In this document: in pieces, positions 40,875 through 53,281 of the stretch | How the letters are laid out: every line of letters starts with the position of its first letter | How positions within the stretch are numbered: position 1 is the first letter of the stretch | NCBI RefSeq assembly: GCF_963675165.1 | Contig: NC_087378.1 | Span: forward strand, 5,885,205 to 5,949,204 | Length of the DNA: 64,000 bases | Direction: 5' to 3' | DNA from: Halichondria panicea | Taxonomy: Eukaryota > Porifera > Demospongiae > Suberitida > Halichondriidae | The notes under the pieces: model-generated | The model's input: only the letters and a program-made list of their open reading frames with translations | What the model was told of the DNA's origin: nothing | Databases searched by the model: none | Translations under genes and position numbers: made by a program

Positions 40875-43800
40875 TCAATCAAAGTTAATTTCTTCGAACT
40901 GTGCATAGAAGCCTCTGAATGACCCTGGTGAAGACACCTCCAGAGTAACGGTCAGGATATTTCCAGTCCCTTCCACTACGTAATCTTCACACTTTTCTCC
41001 GCACATCTGCTCAATCAATGGAGCTTCAGAACTCCAACCATCATACACATCAGCATGGTTAGACAAGCACTGATTGTTGCTGGGAATATCGAAGTATTTA
41101 AAGCGAACTTGATATTTTTCAGTACCGAAAACAATCCATGAGCATAAAATAGAGTTGGTGATAGGTCCTGAGGGAAGGTTTTCTGGGCCAAAGTTCACCC
41201 CAGCTTTCAAGTAACCACCACAAGAGAAAGAACCTGCATGCCAGTATAGAGAATATTTATCATTACGAATAAAGTAATTATACCTTGTGGGTTAGAGGGG
41301 AGGATAGGGCAATTTGATGTGGGTGCTTTAGTTGTTGGAGCAAGGGTGGATGGTGGTGTTGTGGGGGGTATTGTGGTAGACATCGTTGTGGGAGATATTG
41401 TGGCGGGTGGCTGGGTCTCATTTTCTATATAGAAAATAGCAATGTTCACTCACATTATATGCGTACATACACATCAGCTATGACCCAACAACAATAATAT
41501 TATGTAACAATAACGTGGTGGTACTTTAAAACTCACCATTTACACAGCTTAGGCCATCTACTTGCAATGAGTAGCCAGGATTACATATACACATGTAAGA
41601 GCCGCCATTATTGTCACAAGTGTGCTCGCATCCACCGTTATCATATGCACACTCATTGTAGTCTGAATTAGGTAGAAAAGCAGAGTATAATTATAAGTTT
41701 TACGTATTATGATTACATGTATAGTAAACCATGCACCTTATCTAAACATGCATCTAGCCGTTAACTATACAGAACATCGATTTATAGTAGCTTTATTATT
41801 ATACGATTTATCGCTTACCAAAACAGATTCCTGCAGTTAAGGAGAGGTAGTAACCCTCGTTACATTTACAGCGATACGATCCCTCAACGTTGATGCATTT
41901 GTGACAATGTTCATACTGAGGACACTCATTGATATCTGCATGTATAAGATGATACAATTCACACATATATAATATATACGGCCCTGAGATACAACCACTT
42001 CTCAGTTCATAATCACCATGAACATTAAAGCAAATCACTGTGTCTACTGTCTACATGCAAGCCCTAAGCTATAATAGTTACAGTTTAACTATAGTTATAC
42101 CCTAGCTATTATACCATAGTTATACAGTATACCTAGTCCTGAAAAGTCCACTCGTAGTCCTCTATGTGCACCAGATCCTGAACTGCTGTCACCAGTTCGA
42201 TAATAGATAGTTACAGTTTTGTCAACTGAAAACACATAGTTAATGTTGCTTATTTCACTGGAGCTGCAAATTTTGCCATTGCTAGCATCCCTGGAGAGAT
42301 AGGCACTATCTTCAGGTTTTAAAGATTGGCCATTGAAGACTTGGACATAATCTTTACTGCAGTCGTCACTGGAATTCATGCAAAGTTTAGGAATATCATT
42401 TTACAAGTTACTATAATTATAGTAAAAACAAAGCACTAATGCATTTTTGGCTCAGTAAAAGACATTTACCTCTTTTCCAGAGCAAGTCTTGGAAAACTCA
42501 ACCGGATGAAATTACCATAGCCTTTGGGAACTTTAATTACCCACGCGCACTCTTGATTGGACATACGATCAGGATATCCAGGCGAGTAAAATGTCCCATT
42601 TCCTATTTCCAATACTTCGCCACAATGGATGCCATCAGGAAGAGAGAGAGTACTTGCTGGTGGAAAGGTACTTATCGGAGGCCTTTCCGCTCCTTGTGTG
42701 AGTGTTTATAATTATATAGCATGGTAACAGTGTGTATAGATCTACTATAATGTATAAATGCATTAAGCAGTGAGTCGTAATTATTATGGTACACAAAGAC
42801 TCACCACATTTATAGAGAGCATTTGCCTTAAGAACATCCAAAGGACTCAGCTCTTTAGCTATACCGAACACAATTCCCTCATCAATTGCCTCAATTGTTG
42901 GTTCATCATCATACGACCCAGCATGACTTGAGTAGTGCATGATGCTAGCATAGTCGTAGCCATATCCCAATGTGTTGCTCTCATTTTCTTTACGTTTCTC
43001 AAACTGGCTTTCTATGTAGAATGGTATTTTTTCGTAGTTCACTTTAATATATTCATCTCTGTCTGCTCGTGTATGCTCATGGTAAAATCCAATCACATGA
43101 CCCAGCTCGTGAAGAGCTATATCTATGGAGACACAGCCATAACCAAGAGACAATCCTTGTGGTTGATAACTTTTCTTTTCTCGTCCAGCAAATGAATAGC
43201 ACCTACAAGTTGGCTACAACACATGATTAAGGGTCTCACAGTGATGAATGTCATGCATGCAATAGTATAATATAGCAGTTACGGTAAGTATAGTACAGAC
43301 TCACCCATATCCTTCAAATATTTCAACATAGTAGATCTCGGTTTCATTGGAAGGATAGAATCGAATGCAGGTATTATCTTCCCACTGTCTCATTGCCTGT
43401 AGGATTACGTTCCTCTCTTTGGCTGGATATATATAGGGGAAGGAACTCAAGTATCATGCACTAATTATATCACTTGACTAATTGCAGCATAAGGCCAAAG
43501 GCAGTGTATCAATGACTTTACAAATTAAAAGTCAGTTGTCGACATGTCCTTGATATCCACGGTAAAATTATTTATTCTAGAAATTCACCATTAAAAGACG
43601 TAGAAATGACATATGGAATTCGAGCACTTGGCCATAAATTGTCTTGATTGATAACAGCATTTCTCCTTGCCCTTCCATGATGATCACTTTTTTGACCAGG
43701 CACTTCAATGAATGCCATATCCCCAATGTGCTTGATCATGGCTGCAAAACAAGACTGCATACATTAGCTACATAGCACTGTATACATCTACTATATAGTT

Positions 43801-43965
43801 TGTAGAGTGCACACAAAGTTGACCTGCTTTAGCAGAAGGATCTGAAAAGTGTCCATTAAACACATCCTTTACTTCTTCCACAATATCTACTGTAGAAGTA
43901 TTTCTTGTAGAGGCTGCTAGATGAGGAAGAACTAGCAAAAAGGTTGCAACAATCTGTACAAGCAT
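40875..43965 (-). CDS. Secreted astacin metalloprotease with CUB, two EGF, Thr/Pro linker and CUB
   Basis: Ten exons: 43824-43965, 43589-43741, 43305-43422, 42805-43202, 42470-42692, 42133-42368, 41819-41935, 41662-41537 (descending), 41284-41424, 40875-41233. All GT-AG, phase unbroken, 670 codons plus stop. Signal peptide (IVATFLLVLPHLAAS). Propeptide with KHIGDM, a variant of the FxGD aspartate-switch motif. RARR processing site followed by the NAVI...WP...IPYVIS mature start. Zinc site HELGHVIGFYHEHTRADRD and Met-turn SIMHYSS are intact. Then CUB (YSPGYPDRMSNQECAW), EGF-Ca (DINECPQYEHC), EGF (DYNECAYDNGGCEHTC), a Thr/Pro-rich mucin-like stretch, and a second CUB to the stop. The architecture resembles a reduced tolloid. 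Extracellular matrix or growth-factor processing is likely from the family. Same strand and close to the subtilase-ILEI gene. Confidence 0.93.
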
Positions 43966-44472
43966 TCTTGAAAGAGCTATACTGACACAGATATATTATA
44001 GGTCTGATTACTTTTACAAATGATGGTAGAATAGATCTAAACTCCAACTGCCCTCTTTATATCATCCCAGTAAACTCTTCCTATATTGATATTACCTCAG
44101 CTACTTGCTAAGAATTTCCCACACACTAGATTTACCTCCTACTCAACAAATTTGACATAACAGGAAATATTGTACCATGCAGATGATGTCAGAACATGTT
44201 ATGCTTCCACAATTAAGGCTTCATTCACTTGAATTGTTTATGCTAGACAGGGGCGTAGGCAGGAATTTGCAGGGGGTTCGCATGGTTAGCACTGGATAAT
44301 AGTAGTCTTAAGGTCAGCATGTAAGCTGCAAAGCAGCAGTAGTGACTATTGACTATAGTCTATACCGAGTTTAATCTAAAGTAGCGAGCTCTTTTATCTA
44401 TGGGTGCACTGAGCTAGCTCTGCAGAATCAGGTAGATCTAGATCTATATTCTATAGCTATAGCTGGCCGGCC
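43966..44472. other. Spacer between astacin gene and KDZ transposase
   Basis: Contains the CTAGA plus CAGGGGCGTAGG left terminus of the large element (from 44243). Otherwise nothing recognised. Confidence 0.5.
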
Positions 44473-47400
44473 ATGAGCAAGAGAAGGATAAGTGTGAAGC
44501 CTAAGTCTCAATCTATCTCCTACTTTGAAGTATCTCCTTCAAAACGTCGTGCTGTGCATAAAAAGTCTCTCTCTTTGTCTGCTGTGCCAGAATCCTCTTC
44601 TGTTAATTCTTCCAGCAGTACTAGGTTCCTCTCCAGTGATAAAAATGAAGCTGAAGAAGTAGATGTACATGGAGCGAGCAGGCCTACTGATGTTATCAGT
44701 GGCGACTCTCCAGATGTATTAATCAGTAGTGAGTGGCATGATCATGATCCAGAGAGCTCGGGGCAGGATGACACCACTTTTCCAGACACGGTGAGCTCAA
44801 GTGCTTATGAGAAGCGACAGCAGAAGGCTGCTGACAACTGGGCTGAAGTGCGTGTCCAGTTGCTACGTGCCAGTGTAGAAACCGGAATTCCTTCCCCTTG
44901 TTCTGTGTGTGCCGAGTGTGAAGAACCCGCTGTTGCAATTTGCCGGGATTGTGGACCACAGGCATACTACTGTGCCAACCATGTGGACTCATTACACTCT
45001 CTGACAAATATTTTTCATCGACCTTTTCTCTGAAAAGTATGCACTAATCAAACATACTGCTGTACATTTGTGATTATTAAATGCATGCGATCTGATTTTA
45101 CAGAATGGAATGCTTCACCCATACTATTTCAAGCAGTCAAGAACCTTTCCAGCACTTCATTGTTGCTGTACAACTTACATAAAAGAAGTTGTTTGTCTTG
45201 ATCCTAAAGGTATTTGTTTAACTACACTGATATAGCCTGTGTCTAAGAATCCAATGACTTACAGGTTTCCAGCATTGTGTGTGCGTAACCTTCTGCAAGT
45301 GTGAGCCTGAGGCTGTTACTCTTGTGCGGCATAACATGTGGCCAGCGACACCAGCAACTCCCACCCTAGCATTTCATCAGGATCTGCTACTATGGATGGA
45401 GTCACTTTTGCTGGAAGGGTGTATTGGTGTCGATGCTTTTTGTCGTTCTCTTGAATACAAAATTGGAAGAGATATCAGCAAACAAGTATGTGAATTTGAT
45501 GTCGGTTATAATTATTATACATTAATTGTTGTGCACTGATGAGGTGTACATGTTGTATGCGTCAGCAATCGCTTGAGGTACACACTTTTAATTGTCAGTT
45601 GTTTTAATCTGTTTATTCTTCTATAGCTCCGGAAGATCTATCCTGTCATGATTGATGCATTTGAAGAATATAGGTAGGGTATATTAATTGTGAAAGAACA
45701 TAATACGACATATTCACATTAACATTCAGGTTCAACAGATATCAACTCGACTGTCTTCTATTTTTGTCTCCTGACTTGAACACTACAGCTATCTGCCCTG
45801 CCTGTCCTCAGGTTTGTGGTTTTGTAGACTCTGGCAGCCTATACTTACCTTTTACCTGCAGAGCAATGGAACTCAAATTATATCCATGGATGGTGTATTT
45901 GGACTATGTCGGAAAAAGTCTGCTGGTGTTAGTGTTCGACCACCACTCTTCTCTGGTGTATTCTTTGAGGAACAGCAAGCAGTAGATGAGTTTGTTGCTG
46001 ATTATGATACATTTGGCCAGATAATCGACAAGGTAAGGTTTTAGCGTTATACTTAATTGGTCAAGTGTGAAAACCTGCGCTATACAATTTGGATGTAATC
46101 GTTTAAATAGACTTTTAGCACATTTCACTCAGTTAATTTTATCCTGGCATTAGGGGTGTCATGAGTTCCTCGCTGGAGACACTTTGCGCTCCAAATCAAG
46201 GTATGCAGCTCTAGATGAAACTGCCGTGTTTGGAAGCATCTGTCGTCATGAGTTTCCCCAAAGATTTCTGAATATGAAGCGTGGAGAAAGGTATGTACGT
46301 AAAATTAAGGTTTTCAAAAAGAGCATACATGGTGCATTGTTAAAAATTAAGGTATTCTGTATCTTAATTATCTAGACTAGCATATCCTGTGTACCTGCTA
46401 AAGAAGGCACACCAAAACAAGGGTGACAAGTGTCTGTTGTTACTGTATGATATTTCCTGCTTACTCGAAACTCATCTGAAGGTTTGTGTCTCAATAGTCA
46501 GATCTAATCTACGCACTCATATTTGATTACTTCTCCAGAATCGTGGACATCTTGACATGTTAGAAAAGACAACATTAGGAGTGCCAATTTTTCATGTCTA
46601 TGGGCATTGTGCATTCTGTCAGGTAAGAAGAAAGATGCCAAAGCTGTGTGTTAAATAACTTACTATTGTATTATACATGTAGCTGACATATTCACCTAGA
46701 GTCCTAACTGGATGCGGACTTACTGATGGTGAAGCTATGGAGAGACTGTGGTCATATCTAAGAAGATTTGCTAAATCCACCAAAGAAATGCGACCATCTC
46801 ATCGCATCGATGTCCTTACCTCAGCTCTATTACATTATGCATCAAGAGTACGTATTAATCTAGGTTTGTTTTTTGTTAGGGCTACCTTAATATTAGCTCT
46901 CAGCACTAGTTGGTATGCACCTATGTATGCTTTGCATAAAGGAAAAAAGTGCTAACTCTTGTATACGTAGGGGCATCGTTAGTCAAAAGGCTGAAGAACG
47001 CCCAAAACACTCAACATAGTGCAACAGAGGACTTATCAAAGCTAATCAATGAGTCAAATGGTTAGACGTAGTCAAGAATAAAGTTTGTGAATTTTGTGCA
47101 CTTTTATATTGCACCTTCAGGTACACTGACGGAGTCATCAGCTGAACAATTGCAGAAACAACAACACGGGCTGTTCGCAAGGAGTCAAACTGATCTGAGT
47201 GAGCATTAATTATCAGATGATTGTATCAAAATTGTGATGACACTTTGACAGGTTTCGGGCAACGTCACAAAACGTTTCAGAACATCCTTTATATTGCTCG
47301 CGAGCGTAGGTTTTTAATATCTACCAAAGCGAGATACGCTGGTAAGAATGTTAGTCAGCACAATCATGTAATTATATAAATAATAGTTAAGTATAATTAT

Positions 47401-47707
47401 GATTTAGAAGCCCAAAGAGCTGGTTGTATAGTATCCCGAACGTATTAGTAAAACCAGTAGGTTTTACATAGGATTGGCAGTGGGTTTGCCTGTGTTTAGC
47501 AATATTTCAATTATTTTGACTCATGTTCAAACTGTTCTATCTCTGCAGGGAAAGGCCACATCAAGAAACTGGCTGAACAGATAGTTTATTTAGCCTTTTC
47601 TCTCTTTGTATCTCTCATTTCATAATCCATAAACATTTTAATGAATGAATATTTTTATTTTAAAAATTGCACTATTTCGACGTTTCACCGCTCTTTGTCT
47701 GACTGAC

Positions 47708-47749
47708 TAAGTAAGTAAGTAAGTGAGTAAGTAAGTAAGTAAGTAAGTT
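47708..47749. repeat. (AAGT)n microsatellite
   Basis: AAGTAAGTAAGTAAGTGAGT followed by further AAGT units. Confidence 0.9.
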
Positions 47750-48310
47750 TCTTGCCCAGCATTTACTCCAAGTACAGCCATCTCCAGGACATTCTGCACA
47801 GTGTTTCCAAACGACTACAACCTGGATTACAAAGCGCTTCTTCAGATTTGCGATTGCTTCCACGAGGCAGATGACCTCTCAGTCTCTATTTCTCTTACCT
47901 AGACAATTCCGCCATCTTTAATGACTCAGCAATTGTGTTGTGGCCAATAATAATAGATAGGCGTGGCTAATAAACCGTGCGCCTAAAATCAGTGCCGCAG
48001 CAGTGCTTTTCCAGAGCCTGAGGTGTTCCTTTTCTTCACACTGTTCAGCTCTAGCTCCCTTTCTCTGACAGGCATGCTATATGCACTGGCTAGATATCAT
48101 GCTCTTAAAATGGCTGTCATTTAATACTGATTCGCAAATTCAACATAATTATCAAGTAATAAATTATTACTCATTATACTATAATTATTAGTCCAGAGAT
48201 ATTCGAGAAGATATCTGATTAGTCCTGTCTTCTCTTCTTGTACTGCCTCTTGACGTTCCACTTATGCATGTCATGATACGTAAACTGTACTGAAAAAGTA
48301 AGGGAATCCG

Positions 48311-48853
48311 ACTAGAAAAACATTTGCAATGTGAAAAATTGCTAGGATTGGCCAGGGGAACCACAAAAAAGCGTGGGAACAAGAAATCAGACGAGAGCAT
48401 AACTCCAATCCGTTACAACGTCATGAACATGTACAATACATAGTATTAATAGACTGTGTTCCAGATCCACCTATCAGCTTCCATCCACCACATCATTCCA
48501 TGCAGTCACCAGTACGGTCCGTGCATGTTACTACGCATGGATGGACTGTGTGTACCTGTGCTCAACACTGCATGTATTAGGAACATCAATTCATCACAAA
48601 TCATCATGATTATGTGCCCCACATTCTAAAATGGATGTATAATAAATATATATAGGGATTGGTCATCACTCCACCAGTAAAAATTGCGTGGCATATTGGC
48701 TGGGAAAACATGGGAAAACTACCAGTATACATGTGATTGACGTTGTAACGGATTGGAGTTATGCTCTCGTCTGATTTCTTGTTCCCACGCTTTTTTGTGG
48801 TTCCCCTGGCCAATCCTAGCAATTTTTCACATTGCAAATGTTTTTCTAGTCGT
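48311..48853. mobile_element. Fold-back element D, copy 2
   Basis: Arms 48311-48423 and 48741-48853 are nearly exact reverse complements (AACATTTGCAATGTGAAAAA ... CTCCAATCCGTTACAACGTC). The same arms bracket 12571-13375, and a worn single arm appears at about 62075-62150. Confidence 0.88.
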
Positions 48854-49631
48854 ATAGTGAGGGTTCTACTAGCCCTAAGGGCTTCTAAATTATGTGGAAA
48901 CTTCCTAAACAGCTAGTGTCTAAGCATTAATTTTATTTTTATTATAGCAACCATGATTCTCTAGCCAATCAGATTTTGATCTACATGATTTTCTAAGTTG
49001 GATAGAACACTACCTTTAGCCAATCAGATTGTAGTATGTATGCATGCTAACATGATCTATGTACTTTGTTACAGATGGTCAATCGATTGCTGCACGCCTT
49101 GCAAAGAAGATATCATCAAGTACGAGTACGCTGAAACGAACAGTGAGCAGATTTAATGGTATGCGTCATGATCAATTTGAAGGAGTAGCATACCATCTGC
49201 CAGCCAATTTGAATTGGGAGACAGTTTCCAATTTGGAAGAATTGTCTACGTTGGAGGTCGCGTCGGCTGGAAATTGTACCATTCCCATTCATTTGTGGAT
49301 AAAAGTTGTGAGAGCGTGTAATATGAAGGAAAGGGCAACGGAAGAAGTGAAGATGATAATGGAAGAAATTAATACTGTTGCCAACAACCTGAAATACGAG
49401 CATTCCGTAATAAGTCGTCATATACAGGATATCGCCACATCTGATAGTCTGTCTCTGTTTCAGAAAGGTTGCCTTAACCTTTTGCACCGAAGATTATTAC
49501 TGTGCGAATCTTATTTAATTACGTTTTCCAGAACAGTTAACCAGTATCATACTGTAGAGCTACCTGATACCAGCTTATTAGGTCCAGATGGTTCATTTTT
49601 TTACAATTGTCAAATTCATGAACATGCATGA

Positions 49632-50137
49632 TTACCCTTCCGTTACTGATATTATTTGTACAGACAGTAGTAGTGATGATGATTCTGACGTGGACAATTG
49701 AACACTTATCTTTTTTATGTACGTATATACTTTAATTAATAATTTATTAATCACACTTTAATTAATTAGCTATAGGCAGTCATTATTTAAACATCAATGC
49801 CTTTTATAAATTGAAGTCAAGGCTATTATAAGTCAACCGCGCGCATGCATAATTAAACATTATATGAATATGAACTGCATATAGTTTTGACAATTATATA
49901 TATAGTCCTAAACTCGGACATAAATTATTATCTATGTCATACATACAATTGTACATACATAATTATATACGTACGTACAAACAATAATAACGTAATCTTA
50001 CTTACGTATACATGCAGTACACAAGATAGAGAGAATATAGAATCGCGAATAAAATGGAAGGAAACCTTTACCATTCCTATTACAATTGTATATACAATAA
50101 TTATAACAATTATCATAGTAGTTTTATAGTCAGCTGG
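49632..50137. other. Short convergent spacer, AT-rich
   Basis: Directly after the transposase stop there is an open stretch ending in an acidic run (DSSSDDDSDVDN) that could be the true C-terminus if the TGA at 49629 is a mutation. The remainder is AT-rich with ATTATAATTA motifs and no gene. Confidence 0.4.
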
Positions 50138-51698
50138 TTATTTACGTTTGCGATTAGTTCTTGTATGAAGTGGGGAGACATCAGCTACGTTTGATATCAT
50201 ACTGCTCGGCCATTCCACGATGATCCCTGTGCTCAATTTATTTTCCCCAAAAGCATCTTCAAACCAAGCTTCAGCACCAACTTGTACAACATCCACAACG
50301 GAAAGCGTTTCACAATCTTTTTGGCAAGGACGATCATGAATGGTTTTATGTACACCAGGAAGCACTGTACCTGTCGCAACAATACTTCCATCTCTGCCTT
50401 TCATAAAAATCGTACTGACGGTATCAGTGTTAGAAATAGCTTGATTGGACAAGATTCCAGAAGGTGTTGCTTTGGTTGTAGTTTTAGTGGTTGATTTCTT
50501 CACAGTGGAAATAACAGCTTTGGATGTAGTAGATGAGGTGGTGTTGATTGGGTTTGCGTTTGTTGAGGTAACATTGAATGAGCTGGAATTTGTGTTGAGA
50601 CTGGTTGTACTTGCCGAGGCTGCAGTGGCTGGGGTAGCAAATTGTTTCTTGGACAGGTCATCTGTGGTAATAATTAGAGAAACGAGGTGTACAGTTTGTC
50701 GTGCACCCAAAGCAATCAGTTTTACGTAATCAAATAATGGTATCTACATTACATTTACTTATAAAGCCTTACCATACAGAAAGTAGGAGCTGAAGGATGA
50801 CAGGATTGCAGGGTGAGATTGAAGAAATTTTTTCCCATCTGTGGTTCCCACACTTAAAACCTTTTTATCAACAAACATCATTGTAGCCATCTCACAACCA
50901 AGTGATTGCAGCAGATTGGCCTGTATAAGTGCACAAGGTAAATATAGCCACATGTTAGGGTTTAGTGTGTTGTCTACATTATAGGCATTATATCATTTAT
51001 AAGCCCGCCTCATAGTAAAAGTAATTATTTCCTTAGCTCGCATAAATTGGACCTGTCGCAACATCATAATAATTATGTTCACAAAATTAATTTTAGGTGA
51101 TAAAATACAATATTATATGTGCCGTCTACGTGCACATACAGTACTCACAACACCTACATCTCCCTGATGTCTCTTAGCAACCCGAACAATGAGCTGCCTC
51201 TTTTTTTCCGGCGTTAGTTCCTCCTCATCCTCCTCCTCATTGCTACCCTCAATATCGTTTGCTACTGCATTGTACTTTTCCTTATCAGCAGTGCTGATTT
51301 TTCTCCAAGCCTCTGCCATCAATTTTGATTTATCTGAGAGAGTCTTCCCTTTGAGATCTAATATAATCGTGCATTTGCTGAATAGTGAGTGAATGCACAA
51401 CTTTTATATACGGCATGCACGTCATTAAAATAAACTATCCACCATAAAATCTACGTACCTTGTTGTTTGTGAAACTCTTTACTGAAGACATTAAAGCCAG
51501 AGGCCTGCCTTAATTTCCTACGTGTGGACAGCTTTTTAGTTCTAGCACGAGGAACAGTGTCACAATGAGAGCTGGTGTGCCGTTTCTTGTGATTGTTTAT
51601 CCAATACTGCATGTATGCATGTGCGTATTTAGTTTTGGTAGTGTGTATGTTGCTGTACGCACACACACACACACACACACACACAGACCCACATGTAC

Positions 51699-51756
<58 letters not shown>

Positions 51757-51771
51757 ACGCACACGCACACG

Positions 51772-51841
<70 letters not shown>

Positions 51842-53281
51842 TTAATGATCCCAGACTAAATAATTGGACAAAGCTAAAGCCATCTCATGTGTAACCAATA
51901 CCGACTGCATGTACATGTTACAAATACTATACTACCAATTAAAGTCCATATAATACTAAGGCAGCGTGTATACACATAACCAATATTGACTGCAATCAAT
52001 GCTACTACCAAGTAGTAGCTACATGTGTCAGGCTACAGCCTAAAAGTAACCAATGCTTGACTACAATCAATACTGCTAGTCTTTACAGCAGGTGATGTGT
52101 ACAGGGTGAAACATCTGTACCTTAATTAGCTGCAAGGGCTGATAAAGAGAAGAGGGCATGCAACTCACTATTAGTTTAATGTGCGAGCAAAACTGCATTC
52201 AATTTATTAACTATCTGCACAGTCACTTACTTTACACAAAATTAGAAGTAGTTTGTACTTTTCCAGTAAATTCCACCGCCCATGCACTTACAGTTTTTGC
52301 TCGCAAGCTGTTGCATGCCCTCTTCTATTTATTAACCCTTGATAATAAACCATGTTGACTCTACGATCAATATACTGGTAATTTACTCAACTCTCACGCA
52401 AATGCTAGTAGAAAGGCAGAGGTAAAACGCAATTAACTGGTCACGTGACCAAAATTGCTGTCCAAAGCGCAATGCTTACTTGGCAATTTTTTAGGATCTT
52501 TTTTGGACATAAGCAGACGGTAAGAGATGTAGAGAGTATTTGTATAGCTAGAAATTAATTGTATATAGGGGCTAGACGAAGTTTAATTACAAATGCATGT
52601 ATTTGATGACAGCTTGTTAGTGACAATGTACATTTTTGACGTATAGGTATCAGATATGGACCGCATACCTAAAAAGAAGTCTAAGGCATCCAAGGTAAAG
52701 CTACAAGCAAGCTCAAGACTCCTTAAAAAGTCGACATAACTGTTACAACTTATCCCGATCTTCAACCTTTCCTAAATATGATTGTGCTAATCCTATATAC
52801 AATTCCTTTCTAGCTATACAAATACTCTCTACATCTCTAAGTGACTGCTTATGTTCAAAAAAGATCCTAAAACAGTTTAGCAGAATGTGCATTGCGCTTT
52901 CTGCAATTTTGGTCACGTGACGTCAGCCTACAAGGTAACTAACCAGTTGACTATGATCAATATTGTTACTAAGCAACGTACATACAGACTAGCCGACTAG
53001 CAATGTGCACACAGCGACTAGCCTGACTATATCATACTGACTATAGAGCATATCGCATATAGCACGACCAGACTCAATTTTAGAGACTGCATGTATACAT
53101 CATCCTGATACCAATGTTGACAGGTCAATCTCACGTTTATAGTATTTAATGTCAAGCCAGTCTCAGTAGCAGCAGCTTGTCGAGCATTCAGAGTGTTCTG
53201 TCCACAACTGTGCATCCCTTCTTCAAATTTCCTCACAAGAAATTCTCTCTGGGATATTGTGATCACTGTTCGGGAAGTCAT
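50138..53281 (-). CDS. Homeodomain-like plus HMG-box protein, probable accessory gene of the KDZ element
   Basis: Five exons: 53135-53281, 51459-51606, 51149-51357, 50773-50920, 50138-50661. All GT-AG in phase, 391 codons plus stop. Exons 1-2 join into a homeodomain-like unit: helix 1 FLVRKFEEGM, then ARQAAATETGLTLNTIN joined to YWINNHKKRH, with the W and N of a recognition helix in the expected places. Exons 2-3 form an HMG box (SGFNVFSKEFHKQQ, LSDKSKLMAEAWRKISTADK) followed by an acidic EEEDEEE run. Exon 4 is GTTDGKKFLQSHPAILSSF. Exon 5 has a long Thr/Ser/Asn-rich linker and a compact C-terminal region ending NRKRK. I know no named orthologue. It points tail-to-tail at the transposase within the same inverted ends. 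The 1.5 kb first intron holds CA repeats and worn fold-backs. Confidence 0.78.
51660..51838. repeat. (CA)n / (CACG)n microsatellite
   Basis: CA repeats with a central CACACG tract. In the first intron of the homeodomain-HMG gene, starting 54 bp upstream of exon 2. Confidence 0.95.
52142..52346. repeat. Small fold-back element
   Basis: AGAAGAGGGCATGCAAC ... GCGAGCAAAACTGCA is matched by the inverted form GTTTTTGCTCGC ... GTTGCATGCCCTCTTCT. Confidence 0.75.
52437..52922. mobile_element. Fold-back element, about 485 bp, ends GGTCACGTGACC
   Basis: Left arm about 52437-52570 (GGTCACGTGACCAAAATTGC ... AATTGTATATAG) and right arm about 52795-52922 (CTATATACAATTCCTTTCTA ... TTGGTCACGTGAC). Arms are inverted copies with small differences. 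The centre contains a short plus-strand open stretch, MDRIPKKKSKASK, ending at a GTAAAG donor-like site. Confidence 0.8.

Larger units (their letters stand above)
47342..49074. other. Interrupted intron of the transposase with nested repeats
   Basis: Contains an exon-like piece at 47549-47625 (GKGHIKKLAEQ, in phase, then stop), an (AAGT)n run at 47708-47749 and fold-back element D copy 2. No other gene seen. Confidence 0.55.
44473..49631 (+). pseudogene. KDZ (Kyakuja-Dileera-Zisupton) transposase, decayed
   Basis: Exons: 44473-45036, 45104-45209, 45265-45485, 45627-45673, 45730-45811, 45862-46032, 46154-46290, 46376-46481, 46539-46622, 46683-46847, 46971-47060, 47121-47198, 47252-47341, 49075-49631. 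The N-terminus is Ser-rich and basic, followed by a CxC-type cysteine cluster (CSVCAECEEPAVAICRDCGP, YYCANHVDSLH). The RNase H-fold core carries SMDGVFGLCRKKSAG, ALDETAVFGSICRHEFP, YDISCLLE, VYGHCAFCQ and the hallmark DGEAMERLWSYLRR. The C-terminus is coiled coil (AARLAKKISSSTSTLKR). Defects: TGA at 45031-45033 where Trp is expected, a one-base phase break between 46847 and 46971, and a 1.7 kb gap before the last exon holding a fold-back element and an alternative exon-like end (47549-47625). Confidence 0.8.

Noticed and set aside
47549..47625. Exon-like end GKGHIKKLAEQ as the true transposase C-terminus
   Set aside because: The exon at 49075 is also in phase and encodes a far longer conserved-looking coiled-coil tail. 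The short piece is kept only as an alternative or inserted end.
51451..51841. Cys-Val and His-Thr rich frames over 51.6-51.84 kb
   Set aside because: Produced by the CA microsatellite in an intron. Only 51459-51606 on the minus strand is an exon.
53027..53134. Extension of the 125-codon minus-strand frame past the homeodomain exon
   Set aside because: Residues after TLNTIN (VRLTCQHWY) follow a GTGAGA donor, and joining to 51606 completes the recognition helix.
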